Below, piece by piece: positions 11,390 to 24,500 of a stretch of 64,000 nucleotides of DNA. Where the stretch lies: NCBI RefSeq assembly GCF_021730395.1, contig NC_069371.1, positions 2,852,001 to 2,916,000 of the forward strand, given 5' to 3'. The position numbers were made by a program, and so were the translations under genes. The notes under the pieces are model-generated. The model had not been told where the DNA came from and ran no database searches. It worked only from the letters and a program-made list of their open reading frames with translations. The first letter of the stretch is position 1; each line of letters opens with the position of its first letter. The stretch is from Mercenaria mercenaria (Eukaryota; Mollusca; Bivalvia; Venerida; Veneridae).

Positions 11390-13021
11390 AAATTTGTTTG
11401 TACGTATGAACAAAATTCCAAATTGATTTTCTTTTTTTTTCAAAGTTAATTCTTTTTCAGTTCTCTCATTTGTTCGTACGTACGAACAAATGCAGGCTGC
11501 TCATTACGAACAAATGATTGTGAATGAAAAAGAATTTTTAAAGCAGTTTGGAATTTTGTTCGTACGTCCGAACAAATCTGGGCTGTTCGAACAGAATATC
11601 AGAATTGAAAAATAATATGGACAGGATTTGTTCGTACGTACGAACAAAATTCCAAATTGCATTTTTTTAAGAATAAATTCTTTTTCTGTTCTCTCATTTG
11701 TTCATACGTACGAACAAATGATAGTGAGAAATGAAAAAGAATTTTTAAAGCAGTTTGGAATTTTGTTCGTACGTCCGAACAAATCTGGGCTGTTCGAACA
11801 GAATATCAGAATTAAAAAATAATATGGACAGGATTTGTTCGAACAGAATATCCGAATTGAAAAACAATATGGACAGGATTTGTTCGTACGTCCGAACAAA
11901 ATTCCAAATTGCATTTTTTTTAGAATAAATTCTTTTTCAGTTCTCTCATTTGTTCGTACGTACGAACAAATCCAGGCTGTTTGTACATACAAACAAATGA
12001 TAGTAAGAAATGAAAAAGAATTTTTAAAGCAGCTTGGAATTTTGTTCGTACGTCCGAACAAATCTGGGCTGTTTGAACAGAATATCAGAATTGAAAAAAA
12101 ATATGGACAAGATTTGTTCGTACGTACGAAAAAAATTCCAAGTTGCATTATTTTAAGAATAAATTTTTTTTCAGTTCTCTCATTTGTTCGTACGTACGAA
12201 CAAATCCAGACTGTTCGTACATACGAACAAATGATATTGAGAAATGAAAAAGAATTTTTAAAGCAGTTTGGAATTTTGTTCGTACGTCCGAACAAATCTG
12301 GGCTGTTTGAACAGAATATCAGAATTGAAAAATAATATGGACAGGATTTGTTCGTACGTACGAACAAAATTCCAAATTGCATTTTTTAAAGAAAAAATTC
12401 TTGTCGAACAGAATATCAGAATTGAAAAATAATATGGACAGGATTTGTTCGTACGTACGAACAAAATTCCAAATTGCATTTTTTTAAGAAAAAATTCTTT
12501 TTCAGTTCTCTCATTTGTTCGTACGTACGAACAAATGATAGTGAGAAATGAAAAAGAATTTTTAAAGCAGTTTGGAATTTTGTTCGTACATCCGAACAAA
12601 ACTGGGCTGTTTGAGCAGAATATCAGAATTGAAAAATATTATGGACAGGATTTGTTCGTACCTACGAACAAAATTCCAAATTGCATTTTTTTGAGAATAA
12701 ATTCTTTTTCAGTTCTCTCATTTGTTCGTACGTACGAACAAATCCAGGCTGTTCATGCGTACGAACAAATGATAGTGAGAAATGAAAAATAAATTTTAAA
12801 GCTATTTTAGAATTTTGTTCGGACGTACGAACAAATTTGAGCTGTTTGAACAGCATGTCAGAACTGAAAAATAATACGGAATATGGATTATTGTTCATAC
12901 GTACGAACAGCCAGGATTTGTTCGTACGTACGAACAAAATTCCAAATTGCATTTAAAAATGTGAGAAATGAACAAGAATTTGTAAATTTTATTTGGAATT
13001 TTGTTCGTACGTACGAACAAA
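11390..13021. repeat. Palindromic satellite array
   Basis: About two dozen copies, some degenerate, of a 22-bp palindrome with core TTCGTACGTACGAA flanked by TTTG/CAAA. They are spaced by two kinds of conserved spacer. The spacer beginning ATTCCAAATTGC and ending TTCAGTTCTCTCA is close to the reverse complement of the one beginning TGAGAAATGAAAAAG and ending GTTTGGAAT, so each central palindrome is nested in an inverted repeat of over 100 bp. A third spacer carries GAACAGAATATCAGAATTG. Full units are spaced 200-300 bp (near 11,557, 11,757, 12,037, 12,277, 12,577). Long frames on both strands follow from this symmetry and are not taken as genes. Confidence 0.9.
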
Positions 13022-13049
13022 TTTTGATTTTCTGTTGCTGTGGTCTGCG

Positions 13050-14160
13050 ATTTCTTCAATTTTTGCTGTGATTTTCACCGGTAAAAACTCCATATAGCGG
13101 CAAAAAAGAGGGACAGACCGGAAGATCCTCTTTTATTCCGGAAGCAGATTTATGTATTTGTCCGTACCTTTCTTTCAGTTGATCGATTGCTTTGATGTAA
13201 TTCGCGTTTGTCAGAGCAAATCCTTGTAAAGTTTGAGCTGCACTGCCCTCAAGCTGATACTTGAGGTAATTAAATTTTTTGCACTTCACTGAGGTTAGGA
13301 TTTAGGTGAACTGTAGATTCATAAGCGTCCCAAAAACCCTGCCACTCGACAATGTTACCACTGAATACCGGAGTTGTTAGTTTCGGAAGTCTCTGATATT
13401 GTAATGAATTTGCAAAAGAACTACCTAATTGTCTTTGTCCACTCTACGCTTCCGTAGATTCTGTAGAAACAGCTGTCGTGCGTGATCGATTTCCACTCCT
13501 AGCGCGTTCGCTGCATTATTCCTGTTTTAGTCCTGTTGCGTCTCTTCACCGTATGTTCTGCATTTCAAATTATCGCCGAATTCCTTTAAATGCTGTAATT
13601 TTACTTCAATGTCCAAACAAAATTCCTGAGCGCTCACGAGTTCCTCTTCGATTTCCGTCACTTCTGTTGCTTCTAAAATGTTATCGTTTAATGATTTTAC
13701 TGTCTCTAGCGTTTACGATATTGCTTTGATTATTGTGTTGAACTGGATTCAATCGGAATTTTCTTTGACTGTGACCCAATGCAGACTTGGAGCGCCGGTA
13801 TAAATTACAGACTCCGGTATATACCGGATTAACTAAATTTGAAAGAAAATATCTTAAATGTATATATTTTGTATCCATGGTGATACTAACCCTAACCTTT
13901 AGTCAGTATATTATGTATGTTATACACTAAATGCGTGCGGACATGCAAAAATATGCACATTTTTGCCGTGCGCTACAATTGATAATCACTTTCGGGCATG
14001 CGCAGAAGACCGCTCCAACTCTGCAATGAGTTACATCGATTTTCTTTTGCTATGTTGATTTTCTGTAACTGACTCGTAATAACTCGGTAATGTCCCTCCC
14101 GTATCGAACGAAATTTCTCTGCCTTCATGTTTTTTCGTCACGGCACCAAAATGTGGAAAA
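13050..14160 (-). mobile_element. BEL/Pao retrotransposon fossil, 5' part
   Basis: The minus strand has segments matching the BEL/Pao gag domain (DUF1759 style: KFNYLKYQLEGSAAQTLQGF and LKERYG). Further upstream, beyond 13,290, further gag-like segments are seen. At 14,137-14,148 a TGGTGCCGTGAC primer-site-like sequence follows what would be the CA end of an LTR beginning at 14,152 on the plus strand; the other LTR edge was not found. It is broken, with several breaks, and only the head of the element is present. The age cannot be judged from LTRs. Confidence 0.65.
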
Positions 14161-16290
14161 TAGGGATCGTATAACAATAGACGCGTTGTGTCCTTTACCA
14201 ATCTATTATCTGTAACCGTCAAACCAAAACATATACATAGTAAGTGACGTCAACGACGTCTTACATACAATGGCGGTAAATAACGTCAAACATATAAGAG
14301 CGTTAATCCGAACAGATGCCACTATATATTTTCTCCGGACTTTCAAATACCAAACTATATCTGTACTCTTCCTACGTTTACCATCTAATTCAAATGGAAA
14401 TTGGTACACATTATAAATGTAAAGTTTGTATGTGCATACTATTACTTTTGTGTCCTGTTTATTAGTCATGAATATTTTTTTGACTTTCTCTTGTAGTTCC
14501 CATCAAATTCAAATGGAACTTGGTATAGATTCTACATCATCGTTTCAGATTATTGATTATTGTCTTAGTGAAAGACCTTTTTGGTTTAAATGGAAATGTA
14601 CAGGATAAGGTAAATGTATACGTACTTCGATCAATTTCGAGAGTTTTTTTTTTCAAAACACTGGATAGAACACATTTTAAGTAGCGATAATTTTAACAAT
14701 TTATTCAGCCAGTTTACATACAAAATCAAAACAGGGACGGACGTGATAAAAAGTCTGGCACACAAACCAACCGTGCGATAAGTAAGATCATTTCTTCTTT
14801 GGAGGGTCTAACTCAGCTGTGCCATGGCTATGAAACTTGGTATTGATATTGACTAATGGTACGTTATTGTCTAGAGATAAGAGGCATGCCCACTTAAAGT
14901 AACGTTATGCGCATCTTATTGTACATAGTGTGTTTTTGTTGAATGTTTCATAAAAGAAATTTTCGGTTGTTGTGCATTTAAATATGTTAACTTAACGATA
15001 ATGCCGCATAAGTATTTGAAGTTGGTGCTTTAAAAATAAAGACATCGGACAAATAAAATTTTTTCTTCAATCTTCTACGCAGTGATCTCCCTTACCCATA
15101 AGTAGAGATTTCTGAAGTTGAAGGGAAGCAACTCCTGCGTGTAGTTTGATTTTTCTTACAAAGACCGTCCCAGTCAAAATAAGAAATGTCATATTTGGAC
15201 AATTAATATTTCTCACTGGTAACAGGAAGAGTTTGGTATAATGGGTTAAAAGCTATAATTTCCTCCACCCTTTAAACACACACACACACATCTATTTCAG
15301 CTGGACTTTTCCTTGAACAATGCGCATAATTCCACTTTAATGTTGATGATGTATAGAAAGTTTTATTTGATTTAAATGCGAACTGTAAAAGGAGCTAAAA
15401 ATGACAGTTATTCACGGTAAAGGACGGACGGATGACGGATACCGTATGCCTCACGGGTCATCGGCAGCCGGGGAATAAAACAATGATAGTGGTAGTTCTG
15501 TTCACATTAAATAATAAGGGGACGGCCATTAGACAATTAGAGACGTTTGGGCAGTCAGATTTTGCTCAGACTCGTTTCCCCTTTATTTACATACACAGAA
15601 ATAAATCTTTGTGGGAAACATCCATGCAAATAGAACAAATTTTACAATTGCGGGAAGCAATTTTGTACGCCTTTGTCAACCATAATTTTACTTCTTCTGT
15701 AAACAATATCACATACAAATAAACATGTATAAATGGATGAAAGGCATAATGTGAAATAACAGGTTATGCATATAAGAACTTATTACGGTGTACACGGTTA
15801 GGCAAAAAGGTAAACCATTTTCAAATGAATGAGTTGGGTTTTACGGCGAACCGACACAAAAAGGGCCATTTTCAAATTTAGTTTTAATGGGCTACACGAG
15901 AAGCAATATATATGTGAATATCCTTGCTGGAATAAATGCCAAAACATAACAATACTGTCTTTCATACTGAATTTGTAACATATGGAACAGAATAGAATAC
16001 CTGTAGTTATAACGACCGAAGCGAACGTATTTTGTGTCGAATATTCTAGGATATCCTTTAACTGTAGCCAGATTATAGTATTTTTTTCTTGCAAACTGGA
16101 ATGCAGGAAGATATGTTAAATACTGTAATATTTATTGAGAGCGAAGCGAGCAAAATGTCTTATGAGATTTTAGAATATATTTCCTGGAGTTTATTAGACT
16201 AGATATATATATATATTAAGTTTAATGTTGGAGTATTTATTTACTACCTGACAGTCTCATCCCTGCTTTTATACTTGTCATCGCTTTAAT
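14161..16290. other. Intergenic, no gene recognised
   Basis: The first 200-300 bases may be the remnant LTR of the BEL/Pao fossil. A short imperfect repeat (ATTCAAATGGAA context) occurs near 14,385 and 14,500. A fragment near 15,833-15,880 (GTTGGGTTTTACGGCGAACC) belongs to a dispersed repeat also hinted at near 4,205. An open frame at 15,432-15,722 has no recognisable similarity. Confidence 0.4.
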
Positions 16291-16917
16291 GGCGTGGTCA
16301 CACTACACGTAGTTAATCGTAGTAAGGAATGATCGTAGTTGATCGTAGTTTATCGTACTAAGCGTAGTTACACGTAAATAATCGTAGTCAAACGTAGTAA
16401 TGATCGTAGTTCGAACTTATGATTTGTCCGTAGTAAGCAAATAATTTTTCGACATGTTCAAAATCTGACTACGATTAACTACGATGTTTTGACCCTACTG
16501 TGACCGTAGTTTGAACGTAGTTGATCCTAGTTAAACATACTTGATCGTACTTAACAGTAGTGTGTATCGTTTTTGATCGTAGTACAAGAAAAACACATCG
16601 ACAGTACGGTTCAACTACGATCAACTAGGGCTCCACTACGGCTAAACTAAACTAGGGCTCCACTACGGCTAAACGCTTTTCCGTAGCTCAACGTAGTTGA
16701 TCGTAATTTGTCGTAGTTGTTCGTACTTCGATCGTAGTATATACGTAGTGTAACGTAGTAACTCGTGGTAAGACGTAGTGATACCCTAGTTAATCCTACC
16801 CGATTTACTCGTAGTTGAACGTAGTTGTTCGTACTTACACGTACTTCAACGTACGACAAACTACGTTTAAAATGAACTACGACCAATTACGTGCGTGAAC
16901 GTAAATGTGACCATTGC
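16291..16917. mobile_element. Fold-back element built of degenerate CGTAGT motifs
   Basis: 627 bp dominated by 8-10 bp variants of NCGTAGTT in both orientations. The ends are imperfect inverted repeats (left GGCGTGGTCACACTACACG, right complement GCAATGGTCACATTTACG). Both sides carry TTAAT (16,286-16,290 and 16,918-16,922), which fits a target duplication. No coding capacity. Confidence 0.6.
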
Positions 16918-16922
16918 TTAAT

Positions 16923-17679
16923 ATAGATACGAATAGTTTGATGGCTCACCTATGAAATACGGTTGTGATTCCAAATTTATGTAAACATTTCACACTTGGC
17001 GACAGAACTACGGAGTGAAAATTAGATCGTAAGAAGAGACAAAAATATTCGATCATTGTGGAATGTTTCATTATTTAGCATCTTTCAGTATTCAAAATGG
17101 CGATATACAATACCATTTCTGAAGATGGTCAAACTCAGCTGTACCATGACTATGATGATATTGTCTTAAGACAACCCTCACTTTTGCCCGAAGTACATAA
17201 TACATGTACGTAGTGGTATACACATACATTTACAGAACAGAACAAAACAGAACAGGTTTTATACCCCTCTTATGTACTATATGATATTTTATGAATAAGT
17301 GAATCATAAATCTCAAGGCATGTCTTATTAAATACGGAGATGATAATGTATAAATCTGAACTTTAAAATCTAGTCCATTTCCTCATGGTTTTATTTTCCT
17401 GTGTGTGTAGGCACGAGTACTCTTTTGTTTTAACAGAAACTGATACCATCAAACAGATTTAGTGAAATAAGTTTTTTCTGTTTTCAATTTAATGACAAAC
17501 AGGACGTTATAGCGATAAACGGTATTGAGCCTTTCATATAATTTGTTGTCATTTTCGCCGAGTGGAAATTATCAAAAGTAAACCGATAATATGTGTCTTG
17601 CAATCTAATGAATTTTATAGAATTAATATGTATTAATACTTTACTCCAATAGTGAATATACATTAGGAGCGGAAATATA
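16923..17679. other. Upstream region of C1q/TSP1 gene A
   Basis: No gene was seen. A CAGAACAGAACAAAACAG-type tail at 17,236-17,262 is followed by TTTTATAC. A promoter could not be assigned with confidence. Confidence 0.35.
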
Positions 17680-19313
17680 ATGGAGATTTCAGGTTCGCAC
17701 GGACATGGAATATCATCACCTATGGACGAATCGGGAAGCAAAAGTGAATTGGCTGGGGATTATGCAAAGTTGGCAATATCAAAGGATAGCAAATGCTATA
17801 GTACCATTGAATATAAGCAATCAGCAGACAATAGAAACTCTGAGAAACTTTATGAAAATGTATTGACCCTATCTAAGACTCAAAACGCTTGTACAATCAG
17901 CGGGAAGCGTAAGAAAGGCAAAAACAAAACCAACAATATCAAACAGAAAGTAAACAAAGGCTCGTTTGAAATCAGAAATATGAAAATTGTCATGTGTATA
18001 CAAATTACAATCTCTCTCTTCTCTCTTGTGATTAGTACTATTGCAGTTTTGGTTATTGTTGAGCCAGGATTAAAAGGTATGTGAAAAATTGTGAATGCTC
18101 AGTCTTACTGTTTTTAATTAATTTTATTAGGTCATCATGTTGAGCTTTTTCCTCCAAATGATTTATATACAGCAGAAAATCAATACATAGTTTAATACTG
18201 ATGTCAGAAAAATGAGGTTTTATAATTTATTTTTGATGTTCATGTGAATGGCATGAATGATTTTTAAACTAAGTTACCTGTTCATAAATGTCGAAATAAA
18301 TTCTAACTGTGTGTCCCAGTATCTGAATTTTCATTGTTTTTTTTCCTATGTATTACAGATGGTAGTTGGTCGGTCTGGGGGTCTTGGGGTGACTGCAGTA
18401 CATCTTGCGGCGGTGGACTTCGGTCAAGATCAAGACGCTGTGCTTTGCCAAGACCGTCGCTTTTTATCGAGTATTGCGAAGGTGATAATATACAAGTGGA
18501 GACATGTGGTCGCAAAGCATGCAGTGGTATTTTCAGTCATTGATTTATTAACGTTATTATTACCAAATCTGTTTTTAAGACAGGTTGTCAAGGCATATTT
18601 TATTCTAGAAATGGCGTTGTACATAACATGAAACATAATTATTGCGATAACAAATCGGAAGTTACAACATAAACTTTAGTTTACATGTAACTCAGTCATA
18701 CATTAGATGCTAACAAAAATTAAAAATTAATGAAATATCGTTGATTTCAACGTTAAAATTTATAACTATACAAACATTTTAATACGTTTCTATATTTTAC
18801 AATTTTCACTAAAGAAACGAACTTATTAAATCTGAACTTTAGATAATGCCTAAAATCAATTACATATTAATTCATATTTTGTTTTACTTCTTATTTTCAG
18901 AGGACATTTATGCCTTTTATGCATACCAAGCCTCTGTCTTGGAAAATAGTTCATTTCAGACGGTAATATTTACCCAGGTGTTGTTTAACAATGGTGGAGC
19001 GTACAATAACTCGAATGGAATCTTTACTGCCCCGGCGACTGGAATTTTTCAGTTCAATAGCCATCTTTGTGTAGAAAATAATGGAAAGGATAAGAATTAT
19101 GCACTTGCAGCTGAAGGGAAGAAATTAGTAAGCGGAGAATTCAGAACATCGTTGAACGATTCGAAATACTACGTTACGGACGTGAAATGTACATCATTTG
19201 GAGTTACCGCTTACCTACGTCAAGAGGAAAGGATTTTCATTCAAGCCTCGTTTTTATTACAAAATGATGATGGCATGAATACCTTTTCCGGTGTTCTTAT
19301 CCACAAGCAGTAG
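17680..19313 (+). CDS. TM-TSP1-C1q membrane protein (gene A)
   Basis: Three-exon model: 17,680-18,076, 18,359-18,526 and 18,901-19,313, with GT-AG introns, all phase 1, 325 codons. Exon 1 gives a tail of about 101 residues, then one hydrophobic span (102-126). The lysine/arginine-rich stretch just before it predicts N-terminus inside, a type II protein with no signal peptide. The tail has tyrosines 28, 40 and 58 in YAKL, YSTI and YENV; the first two form YxxL-x8-YxxI. Exon 2 (133-188) is a thrombospondin type 1 repeat (GSWSVWGSW, CSTSCGGG, six cysteines). Exon 3 (189-325) is a C1q domain (GGAYNNSNGIFTAP, ending FSGVLI). The start is chosen because ATGGAG after AATATA is shared with gene B. 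Likely a surface recognition receptor; ligand unknown. Name not recognised. Confidence 0.88.
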
Positions 19314-19371
19314 AACCAACATATATATCAAAACAAAATACTGTACAGAAGAGCGTTTTGTTTATTTTTTA

Positions 19372-19450
19372 CAGTAAACCTGACTTATCCGGCATCTGAT
19401 TTTAAAGGAAACCTGTCTTATCCGGTACAGTCCTTTGGTCCAAAAATTCA
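19372..19450. mobile_element. Possible pogo/Tigger-type terminal fragment
   Basis: CAGTAAACCTGACTTATCC followed by GGCA, with a second AAACCTGTCTTATCCGG about 35 bases later, resembles pogo/Tigger terminal repeats. It lies in the 3' untranslated region of gene A. No transposase or second end was found. Confidence 0.3.
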
Positions 19451-19782
19451 CTATATAATCAATATAAACAAAACCTGATTTGTATAGTTATTTTATATTA
19501 AGATCGCTTATCTCTGCACTGACTCACATTTAGCAGAAAAGTATGTTAATATGACACGTTTTCAGAAACTAAACAATTTGCAATTCAATTTGTCTTTTTT
19601 TAACTATAACTTGCCAATTTGTAAGTCGCTCCCTTTACGATATGTGAATTTGGTTGCATTGTTTGATTTGCTCAGTGTTTCGAGATTCATACCTGTCTGT
19701 TTAATTATCCATATACGACAATATGGTTTGCTTGTGACTGCTGATTTTTGTATTATGTTCTGTTATATCTACATGTATTAAA

Positions 19783-19788
19783 AATAAA
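19783..19788 (+). promoter_or_regulatory. Candidate poly(A) signal for gene A
   Basis: AATAAA lies about 470 bases after the stop of the C1q exon; it is the first clear match on this strand. Confidence 0.45.
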
Positions 19789-19799
19789 GCGCTATCGTA

Positions 19800-21464
19800 T
19801 TAATACATGTTTCAAAATATATAGATATTTAATATGGCTGCTAAAAAGTGTTAGTCTTCTTACTCAACCTTCTGTTAAGGTATGTAGGGTTTTCTAGATT
19901 TTATACACGAACATTTGTGTGATTTACATATCGTGCCTTTTGTTACCACAGGTGTTAGGAATTAACTGATATTTACACTGTCCTGTGACTTTGGAAGATA
20001 GTAGGGGGTAAGAGTGAGGTTTATTGCATACCAATAAACTCTCGAGTGGTGTTTTACCAAGACTGTTCCAAGGCTAAGACCTTCTGTGTGTTCATGTATT
20101 TGTTTTGTAATTGCTTGTTTTACTTTGTCGTATGTTTTTGTATAAAAGCAAATCATTTACATATCCATGCATATACTGCTGTAAAGTTTCTGTTCGGGTA
20201 AGCTTCGTAGCTATTCGTTTTTGACCTCTTTCCTTGGTTTTCGATTTTCGCTTTATAATTTATTGTCACACCCCGTGGCATACTTGTAACTTTATTTTCG
20301 TGTCATATAGATTTAAATAACGACCAAAGTCATAGTTTTACGTAGACAATCTAGTAGATTGAAGTAAGCTAGACAAAGACCTACTTCTATTTGAATATAC
20401 TATATAAAGTTTAATTGAGATGCATACTAACTTGCTACATACCAATATTTATTTAGAGCATTGATTTCTCAGAAATATACGTCGCGTTATTTGATTATTA
20501 AACAAATTACAACATATTTTCTTAATTGCACAAATAATAAACAAACTACAACTAAATCTTCGTCAATAAATCAAATGTATCGCTTAAAATGATATTATAT
20601 ATTACATCACAGTGCGAATTTTATGAAGCAATGAAACAGAAGGGTATCTACCTAATAGAACAGCGATATAGGGCTATTCGGAAAATAATCCTCACTTTCT
20701 TCCTGCGTTGCCGTTTATTTCGCTAAGGAGCTTAGAATGACTGTCTGAATGAAACTCCATTATCCAGACGGACAAACATTAAAAACAACACTTAATGCAA
20801 GTATGGGTAACTCAAGAAGTTAATTTATTTACAAGAGCATTCTTTTTACAACATAGAACTCAACTAGGCAAACAGTAGCAGACTCGTTTTGAGTCTTTTC
20901 TAAACATATGATTGGAATAAAAACAGAAAAGTTCTTAAAGTAAAGGACAAAGTCGTTATAAACATTCTCCAAGAACACACTTGAAAAAAATAAAGAAAAT
21001 AAGATTGATCTGAATAATTCGGCGGTTTTCTGGAGTACTTCTTCATTTATTAAAGTTTTTCATTAAATACACAGTAAAATAGAAAAAAAACGAAAATGTT
21101 GCAGGCTCGGTTTGATTGAGCCTGTTCATGGACGGTAGTTGAAATGCATGCTACCGTCCACGCCCTCTAGCCCCGAGTTGAGCAGAACTCAACATTTACA
21201 CATGCTACAAGTACAAAACTCAATTTAGAAACATCCGCAAATTATTCATACGGCGGTGCACATGGAACCTTCAATTTTATATTAGCGTGTATTTCCATGA
21301 AAAGCGGCGTATGGTCCCCAGTTAAAATAATGGGGTTGCCCTAAACGAGAAATCAATGGGCAGAACTAAACAAACTAGAATTTAGAAAGGGAATCTGAGG
21401 TTATGGAGCCTGCATATCACAGGAACTGACAAAAGAAAATAATACAGTAATACTCGTGTATCCA
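19800..21464. other. Spacer between the two convergent C1q/TSP1 genes
   Basis: No gene was seen. Two perfect hairpins stand side by side at 21,102-21,124 (CAGGCTC/GAGCCTG) and 21,129-21,160 (TGGACGGTAG/CTACCGTCCA), probably one end of a dispersed repeat. TTTATT at 21,465-21,470 (AATAAA on the minus strand) could serve gene B but lies only about 38 bases past its stop. Confidence 0.4.
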
Positions 21465-21507
21465 TTTATTTTCATCCGCCAAATTGTTATTTTATACACT
21501 GATAGAT

Positions 21508-24500
21508 CTACAGTCTAAGAATAAGAGCACCGGAAAAGGTATTGGAGTTATTTACATTTTGAAATAAATTTGTCGCTTCTATTTGGACTTTTTCATCTTG
21601 TCGCACGTGAACAGCAGCACCAAATGATGTGCACTTCCGGTCTGTGTCATTTGAAGATACCTTATATCCTCCACTTATCAAAGTCTGTCCTTCAACTATA
21701 AGCTTATACAACATGTCCTTCCCACTGTTCCCACAAACATGACCATTGAACTGATATATTCCAGTCGTCGGCGCCGTAAATATGCCGGTGGCATTGTTAT
21801 ATGCCCCGCCGTCGTTCAGCAATATCTGAGTGAATACTATTGTTCTTAACAAACTGCTATCCAAAACTGAAGTTTTGTTTGCATTAAATGCGACCGATTC
21901 TTCTGAAAACATAAGAATATTTATTTCAAATATGCATTTTGATCGTTATTGTGTACTAAATAATTTCTAGAGAAAGTTTGGATTGTAAAACTCTCTATTT
22001 CAATTGCTAAAGAACAACATTTAGTCATCGCAGGCATATCTTAACAAAACTAATCTTAAACTCAAAAACGACTAAAACATCAAAGTATAATGATCTGTTT
22101 GTAGTGCTAAAAATAATTTCTCAGTGAAATGATGCAATTTTTATTGCATAAACTACTATTTTTACTCTGTGTTTTGTAGACGGTGCTCTTCTCTGACCTA
22201 TGCCTTGAGTATTTCTTTACATCATTATAAAATCTATCTATCAGAGCTATTTATTTCAGTCTCATCAAGCAAATTATATTAGAACATACCTTTACATTTT
22301 TCCCTACTGCATGGTTGTACTTGCAACGAATCGCCATTGCAGTATCGCCCTAGAAATGAAGGACTTGGATTTGAACATGTTCTTGATCTAGAATGGAATC
22401 CACCACCACATGTCACGCTACAGCTGTCCCAGGATCCCCACACAGACCAACCACCATCTGTAAGGTACTTCATATATAATCAAATCAGTTGAAACATAGA
22501 ACGTAACCAAGGATACTATATTGTGTGGAAATACTACTTAAACCAAGCGAATTAAGAAGTGGGTATAAAATAACTTGTTATATCTACATGAAGTATAAAA
22601 TTCAAATTTGGGTTCGTTATATTTACTCAGACTAAGGTTATCGATCAGAAAGTATAACAAACATGTGCAGTTCGTTTTAGTTTTCAGTTATTTTGTTAGG
22701 TTTCAAACATATCAATATTTTAAAAGCTTTCGAAGGTAGAAGAAAGCATCCAGTTGGTTTAAAGAAGCTCGGTGGTTCTACCCAGGTACCCACCCATGCC
22801 TGAATCAATGCTTGGAGGGCCCCTTGGGCCCATCAATAGTTTAACAAGTTGCCATATAACCTAAATTGTGCCGGTGTGACAGTCAAAACAACTGAAGACC
22901 AGTACTTTCATTTCTGCTTGCTCCTATGCAGTATATATAAACTTGTGAAAGTACTGAAATACATTTAAATGAAAATATATAATGGCAAAATATTGTAAGA
23001 TAAACAGTCAAGAAGAAATCATAAATATGGGAATGTTTTAAGTAAGGATACATTTAACTCGATATATTATCAATAGCGCTTCGTTTTATATTTGGTCTAA
23101 GTGACTAATTTCAGATTTATATTTTTTGTATGTTTGGAGGAGTGAAAATACCTTTGCATGCTCTGCGGCCACATATTTCTACTTGTGTCTTATCGCCTTC
23201 GCAGTACTGGCCGAAAAGAACAGATCTTTGAATCTTGCAATTTCTTGACCTTGACCGAAGTCCGCCGCCGCAAGAAACACTACAGTTACTCCAGGCTCCC
23301 AAAACCGACCAACTTCCATCTGTAACGTACGCAAGTAAAAGGTTACTACGAAGCACTTTGAAAAATTCAGTTTTAATCGTATTATGAATTGTAATATAAT
23401 GATAATTAACAGGTAATGCTTGATATACACTATTCGCATAACTTATTAAATGAAACAAAGTACATACTAGAGCATGGTTCATGTAAACATAATCTGTATT
23501 CGTTGTTTGCACCAATGCATAGGCTTATGGCATATCCGTCAACTGAATTTGAACATCTGCGATACCGACGTTGCATTCCTACGTCACAGGTAACTGTGCA
23601 TGCCTCCCATGGTTCCCAGCTGTACCATACACCGGGTTCAGCTGCATATAAATATATTTGAAGTATTTAAATGCAGATATAAGGGTAACAGAAAGTTCAA
23701 ATTATCAATCTTGCAAATCTGATGAACTATCAATATGAGGATGTTCCACGTTTTTATTCTCTTTCCATTGGATGTTTATTTCTGTATACTCTTACGTGTA
23801 CTTCACTTTCTGTTGTTTTTGTATTAAGCAGTTTATCTTACCTCATGAGCAATTAAGTGCAAAATCACGAAAAGAAAACAAATAAGAGATTTTTGAAATC
23901 TTCCTCAATTTGATTTTCTCTATTCTGTAGAACGGAAATTAAATTAAAAACATATTTGTTTCAGTGCAATACAGGAAAATAATGCTTCTATACCTAAGTG
24001 TAATCATGGGCTACTATTTGTTTGCTTTTATTGCCTGTCATTTTTATCTTTTCGTGTTAACTTGTGATTGAATTTAGATAAACCACATAGGGTAAAGGTC
24101 AAGATAACTAGCCACAATTAAATGACGTCTGTGATAATAATTTTGACATTAAACCATATTTTATTTGTTACTACAGTAACAACTGAATCTAATTTATTAT
24201 TAATCATATGTAATACCAATATTACACAAATTTGCCTGTTAGGTTAGATCCATTATGAGAATTTATAGACCTATGGAAAGTGATAGTAACTAGTGGAAAA
24301 AATCCTCATATTGACTAAATCTGAACGGTAACTCTTGTTTCATTACTAAATTCAACAACTCGCATGCCATCTGTAAAACTAATTATCAAATGCCAAAACA
24401 TAAGCAGAGTACATAATACAGTCACTGCTGAGTCATACCCTGTATAGCTCGTGAGAATTTTCGCACATGATATAAAAAAATGTGCTTTTGACACTAACCA

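Noticed and set aside
11628-12952. Frames of 96-226 codons on both strands with repeated VRTNK/RTYEQ peptides
   Set aside because: They follow from the palindromic satellite; both strands look alike because the repeat is self-complementary.
15432-15722. Plus-strand frame of 96 codons
   Set aside because: No recognisable domain or splice context; kept only as part of the intergenic description.
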